DNA of 64,000 nucleotides from Zobellella endophytica (GCF_003012775.1 NZ_PXYG01000001.1:806001-870000), one strand, 5' to 3'. Counted from the first letter of the stretch, positions 50,791 through 59,769 are shown. Notes: generated by a model not told the origin, from the sequence alone. Numbers and translations are program-made.

Positions 50791-50833
50791 AGGGTTGTCA
50801 CTCTTGTTAATGGATTAATAATGACGGCGCGAT

Positions 50834-53083
50834 TCAGTCCGCCATGGGTTCGATACTGTCCGTGTCCAGCACGGCGGCGAAACGCGAGATAAAAAATTGT
50901 ACCGCATCATCGGCCTCGATTTCATCCCTGGCGCGCGCCTTCGCCGCCTGATACAGCAATTGCTCTATCTCAAAGGGCGTCTGCCCTTCGCCCTCACCGA
51001 TGGCTACCTGCAAGTTTAGCGTGTCCGGATGGTGCTGGCGCAACACCGCTTCCAGCTCCTGCCGGGTCTTGTCGGTCAGCAGGTGACGGTGCTCGGGCCG
51101 CAGCCGGAGCTGCCAGTCATCGCCGTTGTGGCTCAGGGTGCTGTGCATGGCCAGTTGCCGGAGCAGGCCTCCCAGGGGCAACACCGCTACCAGCCGGGTC
51201 CAGTCGTCTTCCGCCTGGGGCAGCAGGCTGGCCGCCCTGAGCGGTGCCGGCCCCGGGGACGACACCTTGCGAGCCGGGGTCGGCGGCGGTGGCGCTGCTG
51301 CGGGAGCCGGCGCGGAGGCCGGCCGGCGCGGCGCCGATGGCGATGGCGATGGCGATGGCGATGGCGATGGCGATGGCGATGGCGATGGAATTATCCGCGG
51401 AGCCTCGTCCTGCTGCCAAGGGGCCTCGTCGTTGTCCCAGGGCAGATCGTCGTAGGCATCCAGCGGCGGCAACTCATCGGCAGCCGGCCGGGCCGCCGCC
51501 GGGACCCTGACCGGTGCCAGCTCGGCACTCACCACCCCGGCTGCCGGCCTGCTGCTGGCGGAAACGGTGCCGGCCGGGGCCGCCGTTTTCTCCGGCTCCT
51601 GGCTGCGCAGCCGGTTGCGCGTCTGTAACAAGCGCCGGATGCGCGCCACCTCGGCGGCCGCGTCATCGACCATCGGCCCCGTCGCCGGCTCGGGCGCCAT
51701 CGTATCCGGCTGTGGCTGTGGCTGTGGCTGTGGCTGTGGCTGTGGCTGTGGCTGTGGCTGTGGCTGTGGCTGTGGCTGTGGCTGTGGCTGTGGCTGTGGC
51801 TGTGGCTGTGCAGCAGTTTCCACCGGGGGCGCGTCGTCGGCAACCGTGGTGCCATGCCCGAGCCGTGCGGCCTCGGTCAGGATCTCGGCCTGCTCCTGCT
51901 GCAGTTTCGCCGCCATGTCGTCGTCCTCGTCCACGCCCCCGGGAGCGGACGAGACGGCTGGCGGCTCAGGCTTTTTTACCGGGGCATTCCCGGGCAGGAT
52001 CGACACCGCCTGGGGGCGGAAAGCCAGGCTGCGCAACAAGGTCATTTCCAGTGCGGAACGGCCATCGGGCGCAAAGGGCAGGTCCTTTCGGCCCTGCACA
52101 CAAATCTGGTAATAGAGCTGGATCTGCTCGGGCGAGACCAACGGCGCCAGCCGGTTCAGCTCCGCCGCATGGGGCAGCCCCTGGGCCGGGATCACCTGGG
52201 CCAGGGCCAGCTGATGCCAGAAGCCGATCAGCTCCCTGTGCACCTGATCGTAGTCCGGCCCCATGGCGGCCAGCTCGGCTACCCGGGCCAGCAGCGCTTC
52301 GCCATCACCGGCGAGCACCGCCTCCACCAGCCCCAGCAGCTGCTGCCGGTTCAGGTTACCGAGCATCGTCTCCACCTGCGCCAGGTGCACCTCGCCATTG
52401 CCGAAGGCCAGGGCCTGATCGGTCAGGCTCAGGGCATCGCGCAGGCTGCCGTCGGCGGCCCGGGCCAGGGCCGCCGTGGCCTGCTCCTCGAACGGCAGCT
52501 GTTCCTGCCGCAGGATATGCCGCAACTGGCCATCGATCTGCCCCGGTTCCAGGCTTTTCAGATGGAACTGCAGGCAACGGGACAAAATGGTGATCGGCAG
52601 CTTTTGCGGATCCGTGGTGGCCAGCAAAAATTTCACATGGGGCGGCGGCTCTTCCAGGGTTTTCAGCAGCGCGTTGAAGCTGTGGCGGGACAGCATGTGC
52701 ACTTCGTCGATCAGGTAAACCTTGAAGCGACCGCGGGCGGGCTGGTATTGCACATTGTCGAGCAGCTCTCGGGTGTCTTCCACCTTGGTGCGGCTGGCGG
52801 CGTCGATTTCCAGCAGATCGACGAAGCGCCCCTGCTCTATCTCCAGGCAACTGGTGCACTGCCCGCACGGCTCGGCGGTAACACCGGTATCACAGTTGAG
52901 CGCCTTGGCCAGCAGGCGGGCGATGGAAGTCTTGCCCACGCCCCGGGTACCGCTGAACAGGTAAGCATGGTGCAGCCGCCCCTGGGCCAGGGCGTTGACC
53001 AGGGCGGTCAGCACATGCTGCTGCCCGACCACGTCGGCAAAGCGCCGGGGTCGCCATTTCCTGGCGAGAACCTGATAGCTCAT
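50834..53083 (-). CDS. dnaX: DNA polymerase III subunit tau (and gamma by frameshift)
   Basis: 749 residues against 643 in E. coli. The AAA+ clamp-loader domains I-III (1-365) are intact: Walker A 'GTRGVGKTSIARLLAKALNC', zinc Cys 'CGQCTSCLEIEQG', DExx 'LIDEVHML', sensor 1 'LLATTDPQKLP'. After 'PVKKPEP' comes a long Pro/Gln/Ser linker with two hexanucleotide-encoded dipeptide tracts, then the tau-specific alpha-binding end ('DDAVQFFISRFAAVLD'). The extra length lies almost wholly in the linker. apt is 6 bp upstream. Confidence 0.96.
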   Translation of the reverse strand: MSYQVLARKWRPRRFADVVGQQHVLTALVNALAQGRLHHAYLFSGTRGVGKTSIARLLAKALNCDTGVTAEPCGQCTSCLEIEQGRFVDLLEIDAASRTKVEDTRELLDNVQYQPARGRFKVYLIDEVHMLSRHSFNALLKTLEEPPPHVKFLLATTDPQKLPITILSRCLQFHLKSLEPGQIDGQLRHILRQEQLPFEEQATAALARAADGSLRDALSLTDQALAFGNGEVHLAQVETMLGNLNRQQLLGLVEAVLAGDGEALLARVAELAAMGPDYDQVHRELIGFWHQLALAQVIPAQGLPHAAELNRLAPLVSPEQIQLYYQICVQGRKDLPFAPDGRSALEMTLLRSLAFRPQAVSILPGNAPVKKPEPPAVSSAPGGVDEDDDMAAKLQQEQAEILTEAARLGHGTTVADDAPPVETAAQPQPQPQPQPQPQPQPQPQPQPQPQPQPQPQPQPDTMAPEPATGPMVDDAAAEVARIRRLLQTRNRLRSQEPEKTAAPAGTVSASSRPAAGVVSAELAPVRVPAAARPAADELPPLDAYDDLPWDNDEAPWQQDEAPRIIPSPSPSPSPSPSPSPSPSAPRRPASAPAPAAAPPPPTPARKVSSPGPAPLRAASLLPQAEDDWTRLVAVLPLGGLLRQLAMHSTLSHNGDDWQLRLRPEHRHLLTDKTRQELEAVLRQHHPDTLNLQVAIGEGEGQTPFEIEQLLYQAAKARARDEIEADDAVQFFISRFAAVLDTDSIEPMAD
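51336..51388. repeat. hexanucleotide repeat (GATGGC)8 in dnaX
   Basis: Eight units plus a partial ninth, coding on the minus strand for an (SP)8-like tract near residues 565-582 of tau. Every gain or loss of a unit keeps the frame and changes the linker by two residues. Confidence 0.93.
51711..51810. repeat. hexanucleotide repeat (TGTGGC)16 in dnaX
   Basis: Sixteen perfect units plus TGTG, coding on the minus strand for an uninterrupted Gln-Pro tract of about 33 residues starting near tau residue 425. Perfect copies imply recent expansion by slippage. The tract lies beyond the frameshift stop, so it is absent from gamma. Confidence 0.95.
51971..51977 (-). promoter_or_regulatory. programmed -1 frameshift site of dnaX
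   Basis: The coding strand reads GT[A AAA AAG] CCT GAG at codons 369-372, in exactly the phase of the E. coli slippery heptamer A AAA AAG. A -1 slip leads to GCC TGA, so gamma would end one residue after the site at about 372 residues. A purine-rich GGGAA about 15 bases upstream may serve as the stimulating Shine-Dalgarno-like element. Confidence 0.88.
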
Positions 53084-53089
53084 AAGGGA

Positions 53090-53635
53090 TTAATGCCCGT
53101 CGAACTCGACCAGACTGGTCACCTTGACCCCCAGCTTGTTCAGTCGCTGCATGCCGCCCAGGGCCGGCAGGCCGATGACGAAGGCTGCGTCCTGCACTTC
53201 GCCGCCGCAGCGGCGCACCAGTTTGACCGCCGCTTCCACCGTGCCGCCGGTGGCCAGCAGATCATCCACGATCAACACCTTCTCGCCCGGGGCGATGGCG
53301 TCCACGTGGATCTGCAGCTTGTCCTGGCCGTATTCCAGATCGTAGCCGACCTCGATGACCTCGCGCGGCAGCTTGCCGGGCTTGCGCGCCGGCACAAAAC
53401 CCACCCCCAGCGCCGCCGCCACCGGGGCCCCGAAGATAAAGCCCCGGGCCTCGGTGCCCAGTACCTTGGTGATGCCGGAGTGGCGATACAGTTCCACCAG
53501 GGCCTCGATGGTCAGGCGAAACGCCTCGGCGTTTTCCACCAGGCTGGTGATATCACGGAACACGATGCCCGGCTTGGGATAATCGGCAATGGAGACGATA
53601 CTGTCGGCAATCAGCTTAAGGGTTTCTTGTTTCAT
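53090..53635 (-). CDS. apt: adenine phosphoribosyltransferase
   Basis: 181 residues; salvage of adenine with PRPP to AMP. '[20 protein letters not shown]', the flexible loop '[12 protein letters not shown]' and the PRPP motif '[20 protein letters not shown]' are present. Precedes dnaX by 6 bp, as in E. coli. Confidence 0.97.
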   Translation of the reverse strand: MKQETLKLIADSIVSIADYPKPGIVFRDITSLVENAEAFRLTIEALVELYRHSGITKVLGTEARGFIFGAPVAAALGVGFVPARKPGKLPREVIEVGYDLEYGQDKLQIHVDAIAPGEKVLIVDDLLATGGTVEAAVKLVRRCGGEVQDAAFVIGLPALGGMQRLNKLGVKVTSLVEFDGH

Positions 53636-53704
53636 AGTGGATAAGGCAGCCTCGTTGGGCCCGGCTCGGTGCCGGGCAGGCAGGGATATGGGACTGCGGC
53701 TAGC

Positions 53705-54097
53705 TTAGGGCCTAGTTTGTTTCATTGCAACCGCGGGCCGGTCGGGGACCAGGGGTAAGCGCAAAAACCAGACCAACAATGCCAAAAATGTGAACACCAG
53801 TGCGATTTTAACCCACCACAGCGGCACCATGTAGATGGAAAACGCGAAGCTGGCCGCCATCATCCACAGCGCCCGGCGCCGCACATGCGGGCGCAGGCCG
53901 CGGTGCTGTTGCCAGTCGCGGATCATGCCGCCGAACCAGGGGTGGCTGAGCAACCAACGGTGGACCCGGGGGGAAGACTTGCCGAAAAAAAACGCCGACA
54001 GCAACACGAAAGGCGTGGTGGGCAACACCGGCAAGAAGGCCCCGAGCAACCCCAGCCCCAGCGACACGCCGCCAAGCAGGGCAAACAATATGCGCAT
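53705..54097 (-). CDS. ybaN: DUF454 inner-membrane protein YbaN
   Basis: 130 residues with three to four helices. 'LGLLGAFLPVLPTTPFVLLSAFFFGKSSPR' (quoted: LGAFLPVLPTTPFVLLSAF and FFGKSSPRVHRWL) defines DUF454. The ATG at 54097 aligns with E. coli YbaN. Function unknown. It lies upstream of apt, as in E. coli. Confidence 0.9.
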   Translation of the reverse strand: MRILFALLGGVSLGLGLLGAFLPVLPTTPFVLLSAFFFGKSSPRVHRWLLSHPWFGGMIRDWQQHRGLRPHVRRRALWMMAASFAFSIYMVPLWWVKIALVFTFLALLVWFLRLPLVPDRPAVAMKQTRP

Positions 54098-54212
54098 CCG
54101 GCCCTCCTTTGTTAACAGCCCGAGCATAGCAGGAAGCGCCGCCAGCGGGAAGCCGCTTCCCGCCCGTCCGCTTAGGCTTTACAATCCCGCTTTTGCATCA
54201 TGTAGAACCCTT

Positions 54213-55142
54213 ATGCGCCTGATACTGGCCCCGATGGAAGGGGTACTGGACCACCTGATGCGGGATCTGCTGACCCGCCTCAATCCGTTCGACCTCTGCC
54301 TGACCGAGTTTATCCGGGTGGTGGACATGCGCCTGCCGCCGCGGGTGTTCTACCGGCTGTGCCCGGAGCTGCGCCAGGGGTGCAGAACCCCCGCCGGCAC
54401 CCCGGTGCGCATCCAGCTGCTGGGCCAGGATCCGGACTGGCTGGCGGAAAATGCCGCCCAGGCCTGTGCCCTGGGTGCCGGCGGCATCGATCTCAACTTC
54501 GGCTGCCCGGCCAAGACCGTCAACAAGCACAAGGGCGGCGCGGCCCTGCTCGACAACAGCGAACTGCTGTATCGGATCGCCCGGGCGGTCCGGGCCGCCG
54601 TGCCCGCCGCCCTGCCGGTCAGTGCCAAGATCCGGCTGGGCGTGGACGAGCGCGACAGCTACCTGACCAACAGCCTGGCCCTGGCCGAGGGTGGCATCAG
54701 CGAGCTGGCGGTGCATGCGCGCAGCAAGCGCGACGGCTACCGCCCCCCCGCCCACTGGCCGCTGGTGGCGGAGATCCGGCAGGCGCTGCAGATCCCGGTG
54801 GTGGTCAACGGGGAAATATGGAATGCCGACCAGGCCGCGGCGGCCAGGGCGCAGAGCCGGTGCCAGGACATCATGCTGGGCCGCGGCGCCCTGGCCTTGC
54901 CCAACCTGGCCGCCACCATCAAGTCCGGGGTCGCGCCCATGAGCTGGCCGGCGGTGGTGCAACTGTTGCTGGACTATTCCGGACTGGAGATCGGCGGTGA
55001 CAAGGGGGTCTATTACCCCAATCGCATCAAGCAGTGGCTGAGCTATCTCAAGCTGTACTATCCGCAGGCGCAGGCGTTGTTCGGCCAAATTCGTACCCTG
55101 AAGCAGACCCGCGATATCAGACAGACTCTCGCGCTCCTTTGA
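54213..55142 (+). CDS. dusC: tRNA-dihydrouridine(16) synthase
   Basis: 309-residue flavoprotein reducing U16 in tRNA. 'MRLILAPMEGVLDHLMRDLL', 'DLCLTEFIRVVD' and the catalytic Cys in 'NFGCPAKTVNKHKGGAALL' fit DusC, as does the C-terminal 'RIKQWLSYLKLYYPQA'. The ATG at 54213 is chosen because it opens into the barrel; a long upstream extension only crosses ybaN. Divergent from ybaN. Confidence 0.94.
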   Translation: MRLILAPMEGVLDHLMRDLLTRLNPFDLCLTEFIRVVDMRLPPRVFYRLCPELRQGCRTPAGTPVRIQLLGQDPDWLAENAAQACALGAGGIDLNFGCPAKTVNKHKGGAALLDNSELLYRIARAVRAAVPAALPVSAKIRLGVDERDSYLTNSLALAEGGISELAVHARSKRDGYRPPAHWPLVAEIRQALQIPVVVNGEIWNADQAAAARAQSRCQDIMLGRGALALPNLAATIKSGVAPMSWPAVVQLLLDYSGLEIGGDKGVYYPNRIKQWLSYLKLYYPQAQALFGQIRTLKQTRDIRQTLALL

Positions 55143-55211
55143 TTTGCGTCATACCGACCCGGGCGGGCCCTCCCTATACTGGCTGCCGGTATCACGGTTT
55201 TGGATCAAGGT

Positions 55212-55583
55212 ATGAGCAGCACCATTTCAGAATCCCAGCTGGAGGCCAGGCTGCTGGCAGAGGCCCGGGCGCGGCGCCAGGCCTTCTGGCACAGCCTGCT
55301 GGCCCTCGATGCACGGCTGGCGGCCGAACTGCACCGGCTACCGCCGGACGAATGGGCCGATGTCGCCGCGCTGGCCGCCTACCCCCAGTTGCACACTCAT
55401 CTCAAGGCACTCAGGCAGGTCGATGCCGCCCTGTGCCAGTGGCAGCTGGGGTTGTACGGCCTGTGCAGCGATTGCGAAGCCGAGCTGACCCCGGAGCAGT
55501 TATGGCAAGATCCCTGCCGCCAGCGCTGCGCCCCGTGCGAAGAAAAATACCGGAAGGCCCAGCACGGCGCCTGGGAGCTGTAA
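55212..55583 (+). CDS. DksA/TraR-type zinc-finger protein
   Basis: 123 residues: a helical coiled-coil-like N-terminus, then a C4 zinc finger 'GLCSDCEAEL ... RCAPCEEKY' in the place it has in DksA/TraR. The coiled-coil tip acidic pair of DksA (DxxDxA) is not obvious, so an RNA polymerase role is uncertain. The ATG at 55212 has AAGG close by. A (GGGATTA)8 repeat starts 7 bp after the stop. Confidence 0.78.
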   Translation: MSSTISESQLEARLLAEARARRQAFWHSLLALDARLAAELHRLPPDEWADVAALAAYPQLHTHLKALRQVDAALCQWQLGLYGLCSDCEAELTPEQLWQDPCRQRCAPCEEKYRKAQHGAWEL

Positions 55584-55590
55584 CGGAACG

Positions 55591-55646
55591 GGGATTAGGG
55601 ATTAGGGATTAGGGATTAGGGATTAGGGATTAGGGATTAGGGATTA
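55591..55646. repeat. heptanucleotide tandem repeat (GGGATTA)8
   Basis: Eight perfect units between the zinc-finger gene and the shared terminator. The G-triplet spacing is like that of G-quadruplex-forming telomeric repeats. It is the third heptamer tract of the window and has the same copy number as the one at 50341. Confidence 0.95.
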
Positions 55647-55658
55647 GAAAAAAGGATA

Positions 55659-55688
55659 TAAAAAAGCCGGCTGACGCCGGCTTTTTTG
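55659..55688. terminator. bidirectional terminator between zinc-finger gene and porin
   Basis: AAAAAAGCCGGC, loop TGAC, GCCGGCTTTTTT: a perfect stem with A and T runs on both sides, placed between two convergent genes. Confidence 0.95.
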
Positions 55689-55715
55689 AACTTCGGTATT
55701 CAGCTAAAAGCAGAA

Positions 55716-56687
55716 TTAGAAGTTGTACTGGATACCAACGCCGTAACGGTCGTTCGCATTAACGGTTTCGTCGATGTAGTACTCACCGTACAGCTTGGTC
55801 TTGGCGTTCAGGGCATACTTGGCAGCCAGGATATAGTCTTCAACCAGTACACGCGGGCCCACGATATCGCTGTCGGCTTTCTTGAAGTTGAAGCCCAGGC
55901 CCAGGGTCCAGGCGTCGACGGTGTAGGTACCAACGGCTTCCCACTGGTCGGCATCGAGAGTGGTGGTCTGGTCAGACTGACCGTAGGTCACACCGAAGTA
56001 GAAACCATCGATGGCGTAGTTTACGCCCAGGCCCCACTTGTCCAGGTCGCCACCATTGAAGTTGATTTGCTCGTAAGCGGCAGCCAGACCCAGATCACCC
56101 GGGCCGGCAGCCAGAGCATAGCCGGCAGACAGGCTGTACTGGTTCTCAGGAGTACCAACGGCATCGCTCAGACGGTTTTCGTCGGCGAAGGCATAGGCAG
56201 CGCGCAGATCGAAGCCCTGGTCGGCGTAGCTTACGCGCACCTGGTCGTCGATACGGAAGCCGTGATCGTAGGCAGCGGCGCCGCCCAGTTCAAAGATATC
56301 GGTGAAGTCGGACAGCTGAACGTAGGGGTTCTCGCTCTTGCCGAAGGTCAGGTCGGTGGTGTCCATGAAACGGAAACCGGCCCAGGCGTAACGGGAGTTA
56401 ATGTCCTGGGTGTTGGCGTCGTTAGCGGTTTCGGCAGTGACCTGCCATTCCAGCTTACCGATCAGGTCCACGTCCTGGTTCAGGTTGTACTTGACGTTCA
56501 CGCCCAGACGAGCGGAGCCGTCGCCGCCGATGTCTTCGTTGTCGGCGCCGTTCAGTTCGCCGATGTCGTACTGGATACGGCCGTATACGTCTACCTGGGT
56601 GCCGTCTTCAGCGGAATATACGGTAGCGGCATTTGCAGAAGTTGCAAACAGCGCAGGGATGGTCAGTGCAAGAATTGTCTTTTTCAT
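55716..56687 (-). CDS. general porin (OmpU/OmpC-like)
   Basis: 323 residues with a signal peptide ('MKKTILALTIPALFATSANA') and a 16-stranded trimeric-porin pattern: 'TVYSAEDGTQVDVYGRIQYD', 'RYAWAGFRF', and the final 'DRYGVGIQYNF' with C-terminal Phe. Acidic loops suggest cation preference. Codon use is unusually biased and regular, as in very highly expressed genes. Its own transcription unit, with a long AT-rich leader. Confidence 0.93.
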   Translation of the reverse strand: MKKTILALTIPALFATSANAATVYSAEDGTQVDVYGRIQYDIGELNGADNEDIGGDGSARLGVNVKYNLNQDVDLIGKLEWQVTAETANDANTQDINSRYAWAGFRFMDTTDLTFGKSENPYVQLSDFTDIFELGGAAAYDHGFRIDDQVRVSYADQGFDLRAAYAFADENRLSDAVGTPENQYSLSAGYALAAGPGDLGLAAAYEQINFNGGDLDKWGLGVNYAIDGFYFGVTYGQSDQTTTLDADQWEAVGTYTVDAWTLGLGFNFKKADSDIVGPRVLVEDYILAAKYALNAKTKLYGEYYIDETVNANDRYGVGIQYNF

Positions 56688-56938
56688 AATTTTAGATGCC
56701 TACTGTAATTAAACACTAAGTCCTTGTTATTCCCTGTGTTAGCAACGATTGACGTTACTATGAACGGCAGCCTATCACCGGTTTTTTGGGCTTGCAACAA
56801 AATCCCGGGAACTTTTTGTGACAATAGTGCTCTCACGGCACGTAAATGTGAGTTTCGCCTCCTTTCCCACAGTCCTTGCTTGCGTCTGGCATAAAATCGA
56901 CTAGCGGTTATACTTGGCGCCGGATTTTATACCAGAAC
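56688..56938. other. divergent promoter region of porin and dinG
   Basis: About 250 bp, AT-rich near the porin start, with no coding sequence. A LexA box (CTG-N10-CAG with AT centre) was looked for before dinG and not found, although dinG is SOS-controlled in E. coli. Confidence 0.5.
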
Positions 56939-59005
56939 ATGCCCATGCCCAGCACCGACTACCGCACCCTGGTGCGCGCCAACTACCGCCGACTAAGCCT
57001 TGGAATTCAAGGCTTTAAACCTCGCCGGGAGCAGAATTACCTGGTCGCGGAAATGGGCAGGGTGCTGCTGGGCCAGTACGACCGGGCCAGGCGCATCCTG
57101 GTGGCCGAAGCCGGTACCGGTATCGGCAAATCCCTCGCCTATCTGCAGGCCGGCATCCCCTGGGCCCGGCTCAATCAAAAAAAAGTGATTATTTCCACCG
57201 CCACCCTGGCATTGCAGGAACAACTGGTCGGCAAGGACCTGCCGCTGTTTCACCCCCATTGCCAGCCGGGCTTTCGCTTCGCCCTCGCCAAGGGCCGGGC
57301 CCGCTACTGCTGTGCGCGGCGGCTGGAGGCGCTGGCCCGGGGCGAGCAGCAACTGGGCATGTTCGAGCCGGCCGAGGCGCTGAGCCCGGCGCAGCAACAG
57401 CAACTGGCGGCGTTGTGGCAGGCCTGGGCCAAGCGGCGCTGGGCCGGAGACCGGGACAGCTGGCCCCAGCCCGTCGACGATGCGCTCTGGCAACAGCTGC
57501 AGGCCGAGCGCCACAGCTGCCAGCCCCAGCTCGGCCACGCGCATTGTCCCTTTCACCTGGCCCGGGCCGAGCTCGAGCAGGTCGACGTCATCGTGGTGAA
57601 CCATGCGCTGCTGCTGGCGGATTTGAAGATGGGCGGCGGCATCGTGCTGCCCGAGCCGGAACAGTGCCTCTATATACTGGACGAAGCCCATCATATCGCC
57701 GCCGTGGCCCGAGACCAGGGCTCGGCGCGGCTGCCCCTGCGCCAGAGCCGCCGAGCCTTCGAACAGTTCAACAAGTCGCTGGGGGCCATCGCCGAACAGC
57801 TCGGGCAGGATGAACAGAAAGGTCTCAACCGGGTACAGCAGGGGTTGCAGCAGTTGATCCCATCACTCAACCAGCTCTATCAGGCACTGCACGGCGCCCT
57901 GCAGCGGGGTGAGCTGAAGGCGGACGAACAGGGCTGCCTGCGCTTTGTCGCCGGCGAACTGCCGGCCTTCATGGACGCGGCCCTGACCGCGCTCAAGGAT
58001 GACAACCAGCAACTGAGCCGGGGCCTGGAACGCACCCAGGCACAACTCGGCGAGCAACTGAAGCGCTCTCCCGCCAAGGCGGCCGCCATCGAAAGTAGCC
58101 TCGCCGCCCTCAGCCAGCAGCAGCTGCGTTGCGAGCAGGTACGCGACCTGTGCGAGCTGCTGCTGCGCCCCGTCGCGGCCAGGCATACCCCACCGGCCCG
58201 CTGGCTGGAGCAGACGCCGCAGGACATCAGCCTCTGTGCCACGCCACTGGCGGTAGGCCACCTGCTGGAGCAATGGTGCTGGTCGCGGGCGGCGGCGGTG
58301 ATGCTGGTGTCCGCCACCCTGACCGCGCTCAACGATTTCGGCTATTTCCGCCGGGCCGTCGGCCTGCGCGCGGATGACGGCAGCCACTACCTCCGGCTGA
58401 ACTCGCCGTTCGACTACCAGGGCGCCCGCCTGATCGTGCCCGAGCTGGCCTGTGAACCCACCTCGCCGGCATTCGACCAGTTGCTGACGGAGCAGATCCC
58501 CCTGTGGTTGAAGGATCAGGGCGGCAGCCTGGTGCTGTTTTCCTCCTACCGGCAGATGAACACGGTGGCCGAGGCATTGCGGGCCCGGGGGCTTAGCCTG
58601 CTGGTGCAGGGCGAAGCCAGCCGCCAGGCCTTGCTACAGCTGCATAAACTGAAATGCGACGGCAACCAGCCCAGCGTGCTGTTCGGCACCGGCAGCTTTG
58701 CCGAAGGGCTGGACCTGCCCGGCCATTACCTGACCAACCTGATCATCACCAAGCTGCCCTTCGCCGTGCCCACCTCGCCGGTGGAAGAAGCCATGGCCGA
58801 GTGGGTCAGCCTCTGCGGCGGCAATCCCTTTATGCAACTGGCCATGCCCGAGGCATCGCGCAAACTGATCCAGGCCTGCGGCCGCTTGCTGCGCACCGAG
58901 ACCGACGGCGGACGCATCGTGCTGCTCGACAAACGGCTGATCAGCCGGCGCTATGGCGCCGCCCTGCTCGATGCCCTCCCCCCTTTCTCCCGGGAGCTAG
59001 GATGA
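56939..59005 (+). CDS. dinG: ATP-dependent DNA helicase DinG with altered Fe-S ligands
   Basis: 688 residues (E. coli 716), superfamily 2 XPD-like 5'-3' helicase that clears R-loops and damaged DNA. Walker A 'EAGTGIGKSLAYL', DEAH box 'YILDEAHHIAAVA', motif VI 'QACGRLLRT'. The Fe-S domain keeps Cys124/125 ('RYCCARRL'), Cys194 and Cys203 ('SCQPQLGHAHCPF'). The middle Cys of the E. coli pattern C-x4-C-x5-C is missing and the loop is two residues shorter. The start at 56939 (or 56945) fits the family better than a longer frame. Coupled to the next gene by ATGA. Confidence 0.92.
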   Translation: MPMPSTDYRTLVRANYRRLSLGIQGFKPRREQNYLVAEMGRVLLGQYDRARRILVAEAGTGIGKSLAYLQAGIPWARLNQKKVIISTATLALQEQLVGKDLPLFHPHCQPGFRFALAKGRARYCCARRLEALARGEQQLGMFEPAEALSPAQQQQLAALWQAWAKRRWAGDRDSWPQPVDDALWQQLQAERHSCQPQLGHAHCPFHLARAELEQVDVIVVNHALLLADLKMGGGIVLPEPEQCLYILDEAHHIAAVARDQGSARLPLRQSRRAFEQFNKSLGAIAEQLGQDEQKGLNRVQQGLQQLIPSLNQLYQALHGALQRGELKADEQGCLRFVAGELPAFMDAALTALKDDNQQLSRGLERTQAQLGEQLKRSPAKAAAIESSLAALSQQQLRCEQVRDLCELLLRPVAARHTPPARWLEQTPQDISLCATPLAVGHLLEQWCWSRAAAVMLVSATLTALNDFGYFRRAVGLRADDGSHYLRLNSPFDYQGARLIVPELACEPTSPAFDQLLTEQIPLWLKDQGGSLVLFSSYRQMNTVAEALRARGLSLLVQGEASRQALLQLHKLKCDGNQPSVLFGTGSFAEGLDLPGHYLTNLIITKLPFAVPTSPVEEAMAEWVSLCGGNPFMQLAMPEASRKLIQACGRLLRTETDGGRIVLLDKRLISRRYGAALLDALPPFSRELG

Positions 59006-59769
59006 CGCTCGATATCTCGGTATACCTGCTGCTGGCCGCCACCGGGTTGTTCGCCGGCTTTCTCGACGCGGTCGCCGGCGGTGGCGGCCTGATCACCATT
59101 CCCGCCCTGCTCAGTGCCGGCCTGCCGCCGCACCTGGCGCTGGGCACCAACAAGGTGGCGGCCAGCCTGAGTTCGCTCACCTCGGCCATGACCTTCTACC
59201 GGCAACGGCTGTTTACCCCCGCCTTCTGGTGGCGCGCCTGCCTGGCCGCCGCCCTGGGCGCCGTCACCGGCACCCTGCTGATCAACCTGGTCAGCGCCGG
59301 CTGGCTGGAAAAGGCCCTGCCGCTGCTGATCTTTATGGTGGCCATCTATACCATAGTGAATCGCCGGCGCGAACCCCAGGGCAACCAGCTGCCGGCCGCC
59401 GGCAAGCCTCTGTTTCGTCGCCAGTGGGGCCAGGGCATGGTGCTGGGTGCCTACGACGGTGCCTTCGGCCCGGGCACCGGGGCCTTTCTCATCGTCTCCT
59501 CCATGGCCCTGTACCGGCTGAATATCCTGCTGGCGTCGGGGCTGGCCAAATCCATGAACTTTATCAGCAACCTGGTGTCCCTGCTGACCTTCGTGGCGCT
59601 GGGGCAGGTGGACTGGGCACTGGGACTCACTTTAAGCCTTGGCATCATGGCGGGATCCTTTATCGGCGCCCGCTCCGCCATCCGTTTCGGGGGGAATTTT
59701 ATCCGCCCGATTTTCGTGCTGATGGTGTTGGCCATGTCCATCAAACTGGCCTGGCAGGCCTGGTTTTGA
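59002..59769 (+). CDS. TSUP-family (TauE/SafE, YfcA-like) membrane protein
   Basis: 255 residues, about eight helices. 'GLFAGFLDAVAGGGGLITIP' and 'GAYDGAFGPGTGAFLIVSSM' are the paired signature repeats of the YfcA branch. Proposed exporter of small organic or sulphur anions; substrate unknown. It overlaps the dinG stop by 4 bp. Confidence 0.9.
   Translation: MTLDISVYLLLAATGLFAGFLDAVAGGGGLITIPALLSAGLPPHLALGTNKVAASLSSLTSAMTFYRQRLFTPAFWWRACLAAALGAVTGTLLINLVSAGWLEKALPLLIFMVAIYTIVNRRREPQGNQLPAAGKPLFRRQWGQGMVLGAYDGAFGPGTGAFLIVSSMALYRLNILLASGLAKSMNFISNLVSLLTFVALGQVDWALGLTLSLGIMAGSFIGARSAIRFGGNFIRPIFVLMVLAMSIKLAWQAWF

Noticed and set aside
51336-51810. Possible CRISPR or minisatellite outside a gene
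   Set aside because: Hexamer tracts without spacers, wholly inside dnaX and in frame.
56820-56938. LexA box before dinG
   Set aside because: No CTG-N10-CAG with an AT-rich centre is present, although dinG is SOS-controlled in E. coli.
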